A DNA stretch of 64,000 nt from positions 372,001 to 436,000 of the forward strand of contig NW_024468259.1 of the NCBI RefSeq assembly GCF_002104995.1, read 5' to 3'. Made by a program: the position numbers and the translations under genes. The stretch's first letter is position 1; each line of letters begins with the position of its first letter. Shown one piece after another: positions 1-11,246 of this stretch. Under the pieces are notes generated by a model, which saw nothing but the letters and a program-made list of their open reading frames with translations, made no database searches and had not been told where the DNA came from. This DNA comes from Linderina pennispora (Eukaryota > Kickxellomycota > Kickxellomycetes > Kickxellales > Kickxellaceae).

Positions 1-825
1 GGGCCAAGCAATGGCAACGGGCTGCCGTCGCCCCACAGGTCGCAGAGCGCGCAGGTGGAGGACCACGAGAGTCCGATTCCCGCCGACGACTGGCGCGAGG
101 ACGCGACGCTTATTCGGCGCGGCATAGAGAGCATTCACGCGTCATGCACCATGGCGCAGCCCGAGTCGCAGATGGATCGCGAGAGCCGCCAGGGGCTGCG
201 GTTTGTCGAGCAGCAGTTCCTGGGCCGCGACCTGCCCGACCCATCTGGCGGCTCTCCTGTGCGCAGCAGGAATCTCGGCAAGTCGCCCAAGGTGCTGACG
301 CCACAGCAGCAGAGGCGCCTGGCCGACGAGGATCTGGTGGCGCGGCGGCGGTCGACGATGCTGTTTGAGGGGCTGATCCAGCCGTCGCTGGGGGCTGAGT
401 CGCGTGAGAGCCTGGCAGCGCCGCTGCAGGAGTCATCGTCTGGCCAAGGCACGTGCCTGCGGTGCAAGCAGCTGGAGGACACGCTGCAGACGGTCGTTAT
501 CGACAATGACTATTACCGCGAGGCCAACACCAAGCTGCAGGACAACGTGCGTGATGTGGTGTCGCGGCACAACGCGCTGGTACGCCTGTTTGAGCGCGAG
601 CGCCAGAGACGCCGCGAGGCCCGTGCCGAGAAGCTTGCTGAGGAGTCGCGTGTTGCCGCCCGCGACCGGGCGATCATCGAGGCACAACAGCGGGCGGAGA
701 TCGAGGACAGTGATGGACTGGCAGGCGAGTTTTCGCGCGGACTGCACATCTCGTCTCCCAAGCGCGTGCGTGCCATGGGTGACACCCGGCTCAGATCCTC
801 ACCGATCGTGTCGCCGCCCCAGTGA
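1..825 (+). CDS. Coiled-coil protein, 3' part only (5' end outside window)
   Basis: The frame is open from the first base and stops at 823-825, so this is the C-terminal 274 residues of a longer protein; the first ATG-like start inside (a GTG at 55) is not convincing. The protein is rich in Ser, Arg, Glu and Gln. A predicted coiled coil covers roughly bases 455-700, beginning with a CxxC pair (CLRC) and continuing through Arg/Glu-rich heptads. The tail contains several SP dipeptides (SSPKR, SSPIVSPP) typical of proline-directed phosphorylation sites. I do not recognise the family; a cytoskeletal or cell-cycle scaffold would fit the composition, but that is only a guess. It converges on the DAHP synthase gene with 59 bp between the stop codons. 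Confidence 0.55.
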   Translation, partial: GPSNGNGLPSPHRSQSAQVEDHESPIPADDWREDATLIRRGIESIHASCTMAQPESQMDRESRQGLRFVEQQFLGRDLPDPSGGSPVRSRNLGKSPKVLTPQQQRRLADEDLVARRRSTMLFEGLIQPSLGAESRESLAAPLQESSSGQGTCLRCKQLEDTLQTVVIDNDYYREANTKLQDNVRDVVSRHNALVRLFERERQRRREARAEKLAEESRVAARDRAIIEAQQRAEIEDSDGLAGEFSRGLHISSPKRVRAMGDTRLRSSPIVSPPQ

Positions 826-884
826 GCCACTCCCATCTTTTTTCTACATACCACCTAAATTTATTGCAAAGGTTTGTGTGCTTC

Positions 885-2345
885 TCAGTTTTTGCCATTC
901 GTGGCACGCTCCTTCTCAAAGTACTTGGCAACCAGGAACGCAATGTCCAGGCTCTGTTCGTAGTTGAGCCGCGGGTCGCAGAACGTCTGGTAGTTGACCG
1001 GCAGGTCCTTGGCGTCCAGCTCCTGCGATCCGCCGGTGCACTCGGTGACATGCTCTCCAGTGAGCTCCAGGTGAATCCCCGATAAACGGCTGCCGAGCTC
1101 ACGGTGGATTGCAATATTGCTGGTGATTTCGCTCACGATCGCGTCGAACGAGCGGGTCTTGTGTCCTGACGGTGCCGTAGTCGTGTTGCCGTGGCATGGA
1201 TCGCAGCACCACACGGGGCGATGCTGTGTAGCCTGCACTGCCTTGATATGGTCTGGCAAGAACTTGTCGATCTTGTCGGCGCCGTATCTGGTAATCAACG
1301 TGACGCGTCCCGGCTCGAGCAGCGGGTCAAGGATATCCAGTACACGTACAAGTTCGGCAGCATCCATGGTCGGCCCGACCTTGACGCCTACCGGGTTCTT
1401 CACGCCGCGGAAGTACTCGATGTGGGCGCCATCGAGCTGGCGAGTGCGGTCACCGATCCAGATGAAGTGCGCCGACAGGTTGTACCAGTCGCTGACGGCT
1501 GGCAAGGTGGGCGTTCCGGGCGTCTGCGGGCTTGTGTGGCCGGAGGGCGCAACAAACACATTCTCAGGCGCCATTTGGGCCACGGGCCGGGTTCAGCGCC
1601 TGCTCGTAGTCGAGCAACAGCGCCTCGTGCGACGTGTACATGTCCACAGTGTTTAGGGCTGACAGCCGGCTGCCGTCTGCGCCAATGACCTTCATGAAGC
1701 CCAGCGCGTCGGTGAGCTTGTTTACGATCATCTGGTAGTCGCGGCGAATGTCCTCGCGCCTCACATATCCGAGATCCCATGCCTTCGGGTGGTGGATGTC
1801 GGCGAACCCGCCCGACAGCAGCAGCCTGACATAGTTGACTGTCGACGCCGAGTGGAAGTACGCTGACAGCAGGCGCTGCGGATCCGGCTTTCTGTCCTTC
1901 GGGTCGATGCTGTTGACGTTGTCGCCGCGGTACGACATGATTTTCTCGCCATCCACAGTCTCGAACGGCGACGACCGGGGCTTCGCGTACTGCCCGGCCA
2001 TGCGCGCAATACGCACAATCGGCAGGCGCATGCCCCAGATCAGCACCAGGCTCATCTGCAGCAGTACTTTGAGCTTGTCCTCAGATGGCTGTCGGGTTGC
2101 AGTAGTCGAAGGACTCGGCGCAGTCGCCGCCCTGGAGGAGGAATGCGCGGCCCTCGGCCACATCTTTCAGTTGCGCGCGCAGCCGGTCGATTTCGGCCGC
2201 GGATACAAGCGGTGGCAGGTTGGCGATGCGGGAGAGCACCGTGTCCAGCTCCTGCTTATCTTCGTACACGACAGTCTTGCTTGATCGGCTTGGTCTTCCA
2301 TGACTCTGGCGTCCACTGCTCGGTCTGCTGCGCGGTCGCTGACAT
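885..2345 (-). CDS. Class-II 3-deoxy-7-phosphoheptulonate (DAHP) synthase, with three 1-nt frameshifts
   Basis: Catalyses condensation of phosphoenolpyruvate with erythrose 4-phosphate, the first step of the shikimate pathway, and is expected in the cytosol. Family signatures are clear in three overlapping frames: GGDCAESF, RMAGQYAKPRS, SYRGDNVN, the HWIGDRT-like FIWIGDRTRQLDG, NPVGVKVGP, CDPCHGNT and HLELTGEHVTEC. The start is the ATG at 2345-2343, because the frame from it reads MSATAQQTEQWTPESW, the usual class-II N-terminus. Corrected length is 485 aa, normal for the family. Each break is one extra base: near 2280 (before VVYEDKQ), near 2090 (an extra T between the Ile and Glu codons, making a TGA) and near 1590 (an extra A before the Arg-Pro-Val). 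Class II is the plant/actinobacterial/filamentous-fungal type, unlike yeast ARO3/ARO4. Confidence 0.93.
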
Positions 2346-3139
2346 TGCTGTTTTATGGATATGTGGCAAAGAGATGTAATAAAAGTGGAGGTGTGAAGAT
2401 GACTAGCTAATGGTAAGTGAAGGAGAGAGCAAAGGGTGCGCGGGGTGCTAGCCAAGGCTTTATACTTTTCTGATTTGTGCTCCGCCTTTACGAAAGACCG
2501 TCTGGCCTGAGATGTCCAGATGGGCCGCCCTCATTGGTCCATTCGGCCGTGGTAGCTGCTAGAAACCCGTCCTACGCGCCCACTGATGCGTCACAAGCTT
2601 TGGTATCTCTATTGACCAGTCCAAAGCGCACCTGGCCAAGGCTTCTCCGCATAGGTGCCACTCAAGAAAGCTCAAAATCAGCAGTAGCATAGTGTGGCCA
2701 TCTTGCTGGGCAGTACATCTTGCTAACTTCATGGCTCAATGGTGGCTGAACAGCCGGTGGCATATATTGCGCTGCTCCGCTATTTAAATGCCCAGGCGGC
2801 CATCACCGCATTCCACTCAACAATATATCACTATACTTGCTCCCCGTTTGTGCTGCCCAAAGCGACTATTGTCAAGGTCTTTTCGCTTTGGAAGCCGCAC
2901 CGCCTCATTGTCATGAAATTGGTAGGTCTTGTTTCGGAGATCAGGGCGGAGCTTGCCATCATCTTTTGCTGATCTTCAATCCTGATGAATATTAGCTACA
3001 CGCGTGCGCATTCACAGATATCAGGTGACGATTATTTGGTGAAGCTAAGCTCACAGCATGTTGCCGTAAGGATTAGCATCAGCAACATTGAATGATCCTC
3101 ACGCATCGACAATTGGTGAGTATATTTGTTGCTTGGGCC
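2346..3139. other. Intergenic region with an orphan promoter-like start
   Basis: No supported gene. It holds the upstream region of the DAHP synthase gene. On the + strand there is a TATA-like tatttaaa at 2781-2788, then ATG AAA TTG at 2913-2921 directly followed by a GTAGGT splice-donor-like site and a possible acceptor ending near 2995. Joined this way, the frame closes after 13 codons, so no product can be supported. It may be the remnant of a secreted-protein gene. Confidence 0.4.
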
Positions 3140-4727
3140 TTAGTCTGTGCCCTCGTTATTCGGGGTCGTAGTAGACCTTGCACTCGAGGAACCGGAACTT
3201 GGGCAGCGCCTTGTAGTGCTCATCGTACTTGGGCTTGAGCGCATCCTTGAGGCTCTTGACCTTGCCGTCCTTGTGCAGCGTGTTCCACGGGCGCTGGCAC
3301 ACATCACCCTTGCAGTCATGCAAGACATGAAGCAGGGCATCGAGGCGGTTGAGGAAATTGGGATCCGTCCGGTTGTACTTGTTCACCAGCTGGTACGGGT
3401 CGCTGTTCATCTCGTAGAGCTCGTGCTCGCGTGTGCACCATGCCGAGTAGTAGATGTTGAAGTCCTTGCTCACAAGACGCACAGCCTTGTACGTGTTGTT
3501 GATGTGGGTCTCCATGGAACCACCCTCAACAATGTTATTGTTCCAGAACTCGATGGCAAACGATTCAGTCTTCTTCGGGTCAAACAGTGACGTGGCATCC
3601 AGTCCGTCCGGACGCTCAATGTTGGCGAGGTCAAGGACAGTGGCAGCAAAGTGTGAACTAGTAGCAGGGCTGTCGTTGATCTGCTTCTTGGCGATACCAG
3701 GTCCGCGGATGATAAACGGAATACGCACATCAGTGTCGTACGGAGTCTGCTTTCCAGCAAACATGCGGTGATGGCCGAGATGGTAGCCGTTGTCGGTGGT
3801 GTAGATAAAGTAGGTGTTGTCAACCAGGTTCCTTCTCTTCCAGCTTCTTGAACACCGCCTCGACGAGCTCGTCAGTGGCCTGCAGCGAGCGCAGACGCTG
3901 GCGGTAGTGCTCGTCGATGGCGTTGATCTGGAGCGGCGACAGCAGCGGCAGATCCTTGACCCAGCCGACCTTGTCCTGCACCAGCGGGTTGAAGTTCGGG
4001 TCGCGTGGAACCTTGGCATCCGGGAACAAATGCTTTATGACGCTCGGCTGGGCGCGGTGGGGTAAAATGGCCAAATTCATTGACCTCATCATGCGGAGCA
4101 GTCGGTGAGATGACAAACAGGAACGGGATCGTCACTGTTGGCGATGTCGTCGATACGTGCCAGAGACTTCTCCAGGATCAGATCGGTCTGGTATACGCCT
4201 GGGTGCTTTTCCAGCGGGCCGCCGTTAAGCGAGAAGATGGGGTTCGTAAAGTTGTAGATTCCAGGGGAGATCAGAGGCTCAAAGTGCTCCCAGCCCTTTG
4301 GTGCCGCCGTGTTGTTGGCATCGAGTCCGTTGATAAACTTGCCAATGTAGTGGTTCTTGTAGTTTTCCTGCTGCAGCCACAGCGGCAGCCAGGCGTCGTC
4401 CAAGTGGCTGTCCTGGAACTTGTAGTACGATCCGTGGGGCCGATTCTCGTCGGTGACATTGTGGTTGTGGGCAAACTGGCCGAGCCAGAACGACACGCGC
4501 GACGGACAGCAAGTGGCACTGGTGGTGTGGTAGTGCGTGAACTGAGTGCCCTCGTTGATGAAGCGCCTCTGAACATACGGCAAGTAGTCGAGCGAGTGCA
4601 TCAGATAGTCCTGGTCGTCACTCATGAAGATCACAAAGTTGGGGTTTCTGAACACTTTGCTTGATGAATCTGCAAGTGAGACAATGGCAATGGTCGTGGT
4701 TAGCGAGACAAGTGAAATCAGACGCAT
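3140..4727 (-). CDS. Secreted sulfatase, copy A (frameshifted)
   Basis: Arylsulfatase / N-acetylglucosamine-6-sulfatase-like enzyme expected to hydrolyse sulfate esters outside the cell. It starts with a hydrophobic signal peptide (MRLISLVSLTTTIAIVS). The formylglycine motif CCPSR, the metal-binding DDQD near the N-terminus and the TDNGYHLGHH motif are all present. The core is almost identical to the intact 533-aa copy at 24668-26269 in the opposite orientation, whereas the first 40 or so codons differ. Relative to that copy it has one-base insertions near 4127 (GAC.CCG), 4033 (CATAAGCAC), 3831 (before AACCTGGTT) and 3159 (GA.TAAC). The last removes the final DNEGTD, which otherwise ends at TAA 3140-3142. 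A short divergent patch lies around 4075-4100. TATAAAAA lies at 4811-4818 on this strand. Whether it is expressed or a pseudogene depends on whether the insertions are real. Confidence 0.85.
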
Positions 4728-5278
4728 TTTCGAACAATACTAATAGCGATAGCTGAAAAGGCATCTGATTGATAATGAGTATCAGTGACAAATGCACCGT
4801 AACAGGCGCTTTTTATATGGACAATTCTCCGGACAACCCCCTTTCTCCATTGAATGTGCTATCAGCTCTACCACCAAAGCGGGAAAGCTATGAAGAGCAT
4901 TGATTCCAGGCTCCTTGGATGGAAATAGCATTCAATGATGCAATGTATGAGGTTCCCACACGATATTCTCTGTCATGCTACATTCACATCGCCTCCGATG
5001 GCAGTCCGCTACTGACAGCGTGGGTGCGGGCTAACATGCATGGCGGGATCTGCGCCGGAGATCTTGGTTAACATCAAGCCTTTGTTCACATTATTCCACA
5101 CATTGCGAGTTTATGCTAGGGAACAGCGCATGTAGAAGGGGATATATTTAGCAAAAAGGAATTCCGCTCACACAGAAAACACATTACCGACTACATGCCA
5201 CTGTGAAAGCAACATAAAAGAGATTTTCTGGATGCTTAGCATGCGTCATTAGTGCGAATGTATACTAGCTATTCAGTT
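4728..5278. promoter_or_regulatory. Intergenic region between tandem sulfatases; promoter of copy A
   Basis: On the minus strand a TATAAAAA box (4811-4818) lies about 85 bp before the ATG of sulfatase copy A. The sequence from this box to the ATG is recognisably related to the same region upstream of copy C, but with many substitutions. I see no gene in the remaining stretch. Confidence 0.5.
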
Positions 5279-6878
5279 TTAATCTGTGTCTTCATTGTCT
5301 ACATCATAGTACACCTTGCACTTCAGGAATCGAAACTTGGGTAGCGACTTGTAGTATTTGTCGTACTTGGGCTTGAGGGCATCCTTGAGGCTCTTGACCT
5401 TGTCGTCCTTGTGCAGCAAATTCCACGGAAACTTGCATACATCGCCCTTACAGTTGTATAGCACACTGAACAGGGCATCGAGGCGGTTGAGGAAGTTAGG
5501 ATCCGTCCGGCTGTACAGGTTCTTGAGCTGATACTTATCAATAGCCATGTCGTATTATTCACGCTCGCCGGAACACCAACAGAGTAGTAGAGGTTGAAGT
5601 CCTTGCTGATGATCCTCAGAGATTTGTAGGCGGTCCGATTCTGGCTATCGACAATAGTCTTCTTGGATGATGCTTGCCAATATTCCAGGTTAAACGATTC
5701 GGTGTGGTCTGGATCAAACAGCGATGTCGCATCCAAGTCATCAGGCCGAGAGATGCCCGCGAGATCCAGGATAGTGGCAGGGAAGTGCGAATGGGTGCCA
5801 GGATTCGATCGGGTCACATTTTTTGCAATTCCTGGTCCGCGGATAATGAATGGCAAATTGACATCGTCTTCGTAGGCAAGTGACTTACCTGCCTTCAGCC
5901 GATGATGGCCCAGATGGAACCCGTTGTCAGTGGTGTAGATAAAATAGGTGTTGTCAACCAAGTCTTTTTCCTCAAGCCTTTTGAACACTGCATCAACCAG
6001 CTCGTCTGTGGCCTGTAGTGAACGCAAGCGCTGACGGTACATAAAGTCAAGGTACTCAATATCAGCTGCCGATAGCAATGGCAGGTCCTTGAGCCACAAG
6101 ACCTTGTCCTGTACTGCCGGATTGAAGTGCGGCGTACGAGGAACCTTGGCATCCAGGAACAAGTACTTGTGACGGTCGGCTGGACGCGGAGGTGTGAAGT
6201 CGCCATTCACTTGGACCTCCTCATGCGGGGCAGTCGGCGAGATGACAAAGAAGAGTGGATCGTCGCGCTCAGACAGGTTGTCTATTAGAGCCAGGGACTT
6301 GTTGCTGATAAGATCGGTCTGGTATACACCTGGGTGCTCTTCGAGCGGACCACTGTTGAGCGAGAAGATTGGGTGAGTGAGGTTGTAGATGCCCGGTGAC
6401 ACTAGCGGCTCAAAGTGTTCCCAGCCCTTTGGCGGCCCCAGATGCGTAGCATCGACGCTGTTAATGAATTTGCCGATATAGTAATTGCGGTAATTCTCTT
6501 CCTGCAGCCATCGTGGTAGCCAGTGGTCGTCGAGCTTGTTCTCCTGGAACTTGTAGTACGATCCATAGGGGGCGACCTCAGAGGTCGTGTTGTGGCTATG
6601 CGCGAATTTGCCGGGGAGAAAGCTAACACGCGACGGGCAGCATGTAGACGACGTCGTATAGTAGTGCGTGAACTGCGTTCCTTGGTCAATAAAATACTTT
6701 TGTACATACTCTTGGTACTTTAGAGAGTCCATCAAGTAGTCTTGGTTGTCGGTCAGAAAGACAACAAAGTTAGGCTTCTTGCCATTAGTGGGTTGGCCAG
6801 GACATTTACCCAAGTGCTTAGACCAGCTGTCAGAGATGTTGCTAGGGTAGCTAGCGCAAAAATCGATATGAGCTGCAT
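5279..6878 (-). CDS. Secreted sulfatase, copy B (frameshifted, one in-frame stop)
   Basis: Paralogue of copies A and C, clearly more diverged. It has the CCPSR formylglycine site, DNQD, TTDNGFHLGHH, RGPGIAK and the same C-terminal FRFLKCKVYYD and DNEDTD end. The ATG at 6878-6876 gives a good signal peptide (MQLISIFALATLATSLTAG). The frame then has to change near 6800-6850 to reach KCPGQPTNGKKPNF, either a one-base loss or two extra bases. A second break near 5578 is best explained by one missing T (expected YYSVWCSGERE). It is followed by a TAA at about 5551-5553 where copy C has a Leu codon. The rest is open. It lies in tandem with copy A, same strand. Unlike most frameshifted genes here it combines deletion-type shifts with a nonsense codon, so a real pseudogene is more plausible. 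TATAAAAG lies at about 6985-6992. Confidence 0.82.
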
Positions 6879-8848
6879 CCTGCACTGGTGATTTAGAAAG
6901 CTAGGATAGGTGGAAGAATAGGTAGGGCACTTACGGATCCCGGATGTAGAATCTTCACGCTCTGTGCATTGGACAGGTAAGCCGCTTTTATAGGAATCAT
7001 ATTACTGGAGTCTCCATCCGCCCGTTTGCCTGAACACTTCAATACACTGTAGCTGTGAGATACCGAGATGCCCCGCTAGTTGTCGGCAACAAGGTTCGAG
7101 TGTGTGTTAATTGCATGGAGTGATCTGCGGATGAAGACGTCATCCCAAGGTGAACTTTGCACATCCTACAAAAGCTGGTAGTTCTGGTACCGCTGTGCCC
7201 AGATTATAGGCAAATAGAGGCAAATTAAGGTGCTGTGAGGAATGCGATATGTGTATATCCTAGCCTACTGTTGTTTCCAATAGAAGGTGCAGTGGATCAG
7301 CCGTGCATTAGTGCCGCTGCGGGATATACAGATGACACAGGGGTATGTTTAAAGGCCGGTTCCTCTCCTGCGATTGTCCAGCAAGCACGCAATTCGATCC
7401 TCCAATGGCCAAGGATTGTTGCATCCTATCTAGTCAGTGGTATCGTGTATGATAAAGCTACTGCTAGTGAAGGCGCTCCATACATCAGAAGCCGGCCAGC
7501 GAGGTGTATGACATGTTGTTGCGCGCCCCCTGCGGCTGTCTCTTATGTCAACATGTCAGCCGAATCAGGTGGCCGCAAGCCAGATGCCAACGAGAGCCTC
7601 ACTACAGCATACACTATGGAGGTAGCGTCTAGCCTCTGATATGCTGCACAGACGGCCGTATTGAAAACTCCCCTGCGCAACTCGTCTATTCCCTTTTCTC
7701 TCTATTCTTCAGTATTCAATATAACTTTTAAAATCCCTACACATTCAACGAGCACAACAATGTGTAAGGGTCTGGCATGAACAACAGAATTTGTGATTCA
7801 AGACGCAATTTCTGGATATTGCCGCAAAGGGGACACAATTCTGACGTTCAGGAGTGAGTGAGTCCAGCGTCGGAATTCAACTGTGTACACTGCACTGGGA
7901 TTAGTAAGCATGTGGCACTGTAGTACCTCCGTCTTGCTTGTATATGCCTACTGTAGCTATGCAGACCAATTGTTAGCTTCGACAAAGTGTTTATGCCTGT
8001 CCCGGCGACTAACCATTGGCCTCTTGTGTCTGCTTTGCGAAATGCTGAGGGAGCAAAAACAATTTGAGCCTTAGCCCAGGTGGAGAATGGGACCACCTCT
8101 CTGGATATATCGCATTGAATGACTGTACTTGCTGTTGCCAAATAGTGGTGCTCTGCGGAAAGCTCATGGTGGTGGTTGCTTTTTGTCACTTTGGTTTCAG
8201 TGATGCCAAAGGTAATCCGGTGGTGACGCCTCTTCCAGAGTGAATGCATAGCAGACGACGCATGTCCAAGATATTCTTTGCACTCCACAGCATTAGTCAA
8301 GCATCAAACCGCAGCTATTTCGCGGAATTCCACTCGGCTTAAACTGCATCTGAACCGCAGCAGCGATAGAACCAGGCTGTCCTACACTTGGGCGATGGCA
8401 GCACTGACTTTGCAGTAGCGAGTTTACTTGCTGCGTTACACCCCCTGTACTCGGGGAGTACTCATGCATACTCATCTCCGGTCGGGGCAAGAATTGGGCT
8501 GTTTGGGCCGCTGGGAAGCGTGGCTATGGAATGTTGGTGCCTCTGACAGTGGGTCCAAACAAATCGGGCAAAATGATTTGCGGGACACCAGGTGGATGCG
8601 GAATTGGGGAGACGTGGTTTGTCATCAGAAGCGACGGTTTGTGCAGCGTGCTTGCAGACTGTACAATGGATCTTGCAGAAGATCGCAGAACCACTTGCGT
8701 CAGTGGTTCGGATCGTCCCTATAAATAATCCGGTTTGGCGGTGTGGGGAATAATCCAGTTCTGCACTGCACCCATTTTCTGTCCTTGCATTCTTCTCCTG
8801 GACCAAACACCCGATTTTTAGCTTAAAGTATAAACTCAAACGATAACG
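6879..8848. other. Gene-poor region upstream of the ADH gene
   Basis: About 2 kb with no supportable gene. A 134-codon open frame at 7235-7639 (+) and one at 7848-8300 (-) have no recognisable motifs and the composition of chance frames. A pyrimidine-rich, leader-like stretch at 7685-7760 ends in ATGTGTAAGG, which closes after six codons unless spliced. The right end holds the ADH promoter, with a TATA box at 8719-8726. Confidence 0.4.
8719..8726 (+). promoter_or_regulatory. TATA box of the first ADH gene
   Basis: CTATAAAT lies 120-130 bp before the ATG at 8849, at the spacing seen for several other genes in this window. Confidence 0.5.
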
Positions 8849-9916
8849 ATGGTTGACGGAAAAATTAATGAGATCCATGGCTGGGCTGCCACCAAGTCTG
8901 GAATCCAGGTCGAGCCCTGGTCCTACAAGCCCCGTCCGCTGGGTCCCAACGACGTCGAGATCAAGATCGACTACAGCGGTATCTGCGGCTCTGACCTACA
9001 CACAATCAAGTGCGAGTGGGGACAGGCCAACTTCCCTGCCATTGTTGGACACGAGATCGTTGGCAAGGTCATCACCAAGGGCGAGAGCGTTACGACCCTG
9101 AACGAAGGCGATCTGGTCGGTGTCGGTGCCCAGGTGTTTGCCTGCCTCAAGGATGACTGCAAGGAGTGCAGCCGCGACCTGGACCCGCACTGTCCGCATA
9201 TGGTTTTCACATACAACTCCTTCTATGCCGACGGCCAGCAGGCACAGGGCGGCTACGCTGAGGCTGTGCGTGTTGACGCAAACTATGCCATCAAGATCCC
9301 TGCTGCTATTGACCCTGTGTACGCAGCCCCTCTTATGTGCGCTGGTACCACTGTCTTTGCCCCGATGCTGCGCAAGGGTGTCAAGAAGGGCGACCGTGTC
9401 GGTATTGTTGGCATTGGCGGTCTTGGCCATCTTGCTATCCAGTATGCCCACGCACTGGGTGCCAAGGTCACTGCCTTCTCGCACTCGCCTACCAAGAAGC
9501 AGCAAGCAACTGAGCTTGGTGCATCGGTTTTCGTCGACACCTCGAACAAGGAGGAGCTTGATGCTGTGCGTGGCTCGCTTGACTATCTGTTCATCACGGC
9601 TAACGCCAGGAGCAACCAGTACAACGAATTCGTGACCTGGATGGACTATGAAGGTGAGATCGTCTTGCTGGCGCTGCCTGAGGGCCAGCTCAGCTTCTCG
9701 CCGTTTGAGCTTGTCAACAGCGAGGTCAAGATCACGGGCTCGCTTATCGGTGGCAAGAACATCATCAAGGAGACTCTGGAGTTTGCCGCCAAGCACAACA
9801 TCCGCCCGATCATCGAGCGCTACCCAATGGCCAAGGTCAACGAGGCCCTCGAGCATATGGACCAGGGCAAGGCCCGGTACCGCATTGTGCTCGAAAACGC
9901 GACTAGCAGCTTGTAG
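8849..9916 (+). CDS. Zinc-dependent NADP(H) alcohol dehydrogenase, cinnamyl-alcohol-dehydrogenase/ADH6 type (copy 1, intact)
   Basis: Medium-chain dehydrogenase/reductase of 355 aa, uninterrupted. Expected to reduce aromatic or medium-chain aldehydes with NADPH in the cytosol, as yeast ADH6/ADH7 do. Catalytic zinc ligands are visible as Cys46 in GICGSDLH and His68-Glu69 in GHE. The structural zinc loop has Cys99, Cys104, Cys107 and Cys115. The Rossmann dinucleotide motif is GIGGLGHLA around residue 190. The start is the ATG after an A-rich leader. It is the first of three related copies on the same strand: this one, a near-intact one at 10196 and a scrambled pseudogene at 12715. No regulatory site beyond the TATA box was recognised. 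The cofactor choice is a family inference. Confidence 0.93.
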   Translation: MVDGKINEIHGWAATKSGIQVEPWSYKPRPLGPNDVEIKIDYSGICGSDLHTIKCEWGQANFPAIVGHEIVGKVITKGESVTTLNEGDLVGVGAQVFACLKDDCKECSRDLDPHCPHMVFTYNSFYADGQQAQGGYAEAVRVDANYAIKIPAAIDPVYAAPLMCAGTTVFAPMLRKGVKKGDRVGIVGIGGLGHLAIQYAHALGAKVTAFSHSPTKKQQATELGASVFVDTSNKEELDAVRGSLDYLFITANARSNQYNEFVTWMDYEGEIVLLALPEGQLSFSPFELVNSEVKITGSLIGGKNIIKETLEFAAKHNIRPIIERYPMAKVNEALEHMDQGKARYRIVLENATSSL

Positions 9917-10195
9917 ATTTACTAGGACTAGCACACCTCTGAGCCGGTTATGAAAAAGAAAAATAAATGCGTTGCAAAACAGGTTGCCGTTCCCTAATGC
10001 CGATTGTCTAAAGGGCCTTGATCGCACTAAACAATGCATGTGGCGTTAAATGTGTACTGTGGAATATTTCTGTGCATAATGGTCTGGGAAGATTCATTAT
10101 GTCGTTCTGACTGGAATGGGGTGGTTAGCGGAGGCAACCAAGGAAAATGCATCTCTACTCTCTAATAATCAATACCATATACTTCTTTTATCACA

Positions 10196-11246
10196 ATGGT
10201 TAGGCGCTCGGAAAAAATACACGGCTGGGCAGCGACAAAGCCAGGCATTGAGGTTGTGCCGTGGTCATATGTGCCACGCCCACTAGGGCTTCACGACGTC
10301 GAAATTAGGATCGACTACACTGGCGTATGTGGGTCAGACCTGCACAAGCTCAAGAATGACCTAGGTGGCACAGCATACCCTATCATTTGCGGCCATGAGA
10401 TCGCTGGACGTGTTGTATCCAAAGGCAAGGACGTTGCAGACCTTCATGTAGGCGACGTGGTTGGCGTCGGCCCAATAGCCTACTCCTGTCTCAGAGATGA
10501 CTGCAAGTTCTGCGGCCAAGGTCTTGACGCACACTGTCCACATGCTGTCCACACCTACGGGGGCATTTATCCCGACGGTGCCAGCTCCCAAGGCGGATAT
10601 GCCGAGTCTGTACGTGTACGTGCTAGCATGGTATTCAAAATCCCACCAGAGATAGATCCCGCGTATGTGCCGCCCCTACTGTGCGCTGGCGTGTCTGTCT
10701 ATGCACCCATGGTAAAGTACGGTGTCAAGGCAGGTGATAGAGTCGGTATAGTTGGCATTGGCGGACTGGGCCATCTTGCTATCCAATTTGCAAGTGCACT
10801 GGGCGCTGAGGTTGTCGCAATCTCGAGGTCATCTGCTAAGCACAAGGACGCCATTGAGTTGGGCGCCACTCGCTTCGTCCATTCGGAGAATAGAGAAGAG
10901 ACCCGGGCAATTTACAACACTCTGAAGTTCCTGTTTGTCACAGGCGATTGTGGCACGGCCCAGCTCAATGAGCTGATTCATCTGGTGGACATTGGGGGTC
11001 AAATCGTGATTCTGGCGCTTTCCAAGGAGACGCTTGAACTGGAGCCGTTTATTCTAGCTGTCAAGCAGGTCAGTATATCGGGAAACCTTGTTGGCGGCAT
11101 CAGTATGATCAAGCAGACACTTGAGTTTGCGGCGAAGCATGGTATCCGCCCTGTTATCGAGCGCTATCCCAATGGCCAAAGTCAACGAGGCCTTGGAGCA
11201 CGCAAATGCCGGCCGTGCTCGCTACAGGCTTATCCTGGAGAACTGA
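10196..11246 (+). CDS. Zinc-dependent NADP(H) alcohol dehydrogenase, copy 2 (one frameshift near the end)
   Basis: Paralogue of the gene 280 bp upstream on the same strand, with the same signatures: GVCGSDLH, GHEIAG, a structural-zinc Cys cluster (CLRDDCKFCGQGLDAHC) and GIGGLGHLA. In the uncorrected frame it runs to 11278 with an unrelated tail. Near 11170 one extra C (TATCCCAATG against TACCCAATG in copy 1) breaks the frame. Removing it restores the conserved ending ARYRLILEN and a TGA at 11244-11246, giving 349 aa. The sequence is diverged from copy 1 across its length, so this is an old duplication. Function as copy 1; any substrate difference cannot be read from the sequence. Confidence 0.9.

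Noticed and set aside
3140-6878. Mobile element explanation for the sulfatase duplicates
   Set aside because: No transposase, terminal repeats or target-site duplications seen around the copies; tandem and inverted gene duplication is sufficient.
7235-7639. A 134-codon open frame as a gene
   Set aside because: No motif, no leader or splice signals, and ordinary chance length in this composition.
8996-10039. A 347-codon open frame opposite ADH copy 1
   Set aside because: The + strand encodes a complete, well-conserved enzyme; the antisense frame has no motifs.
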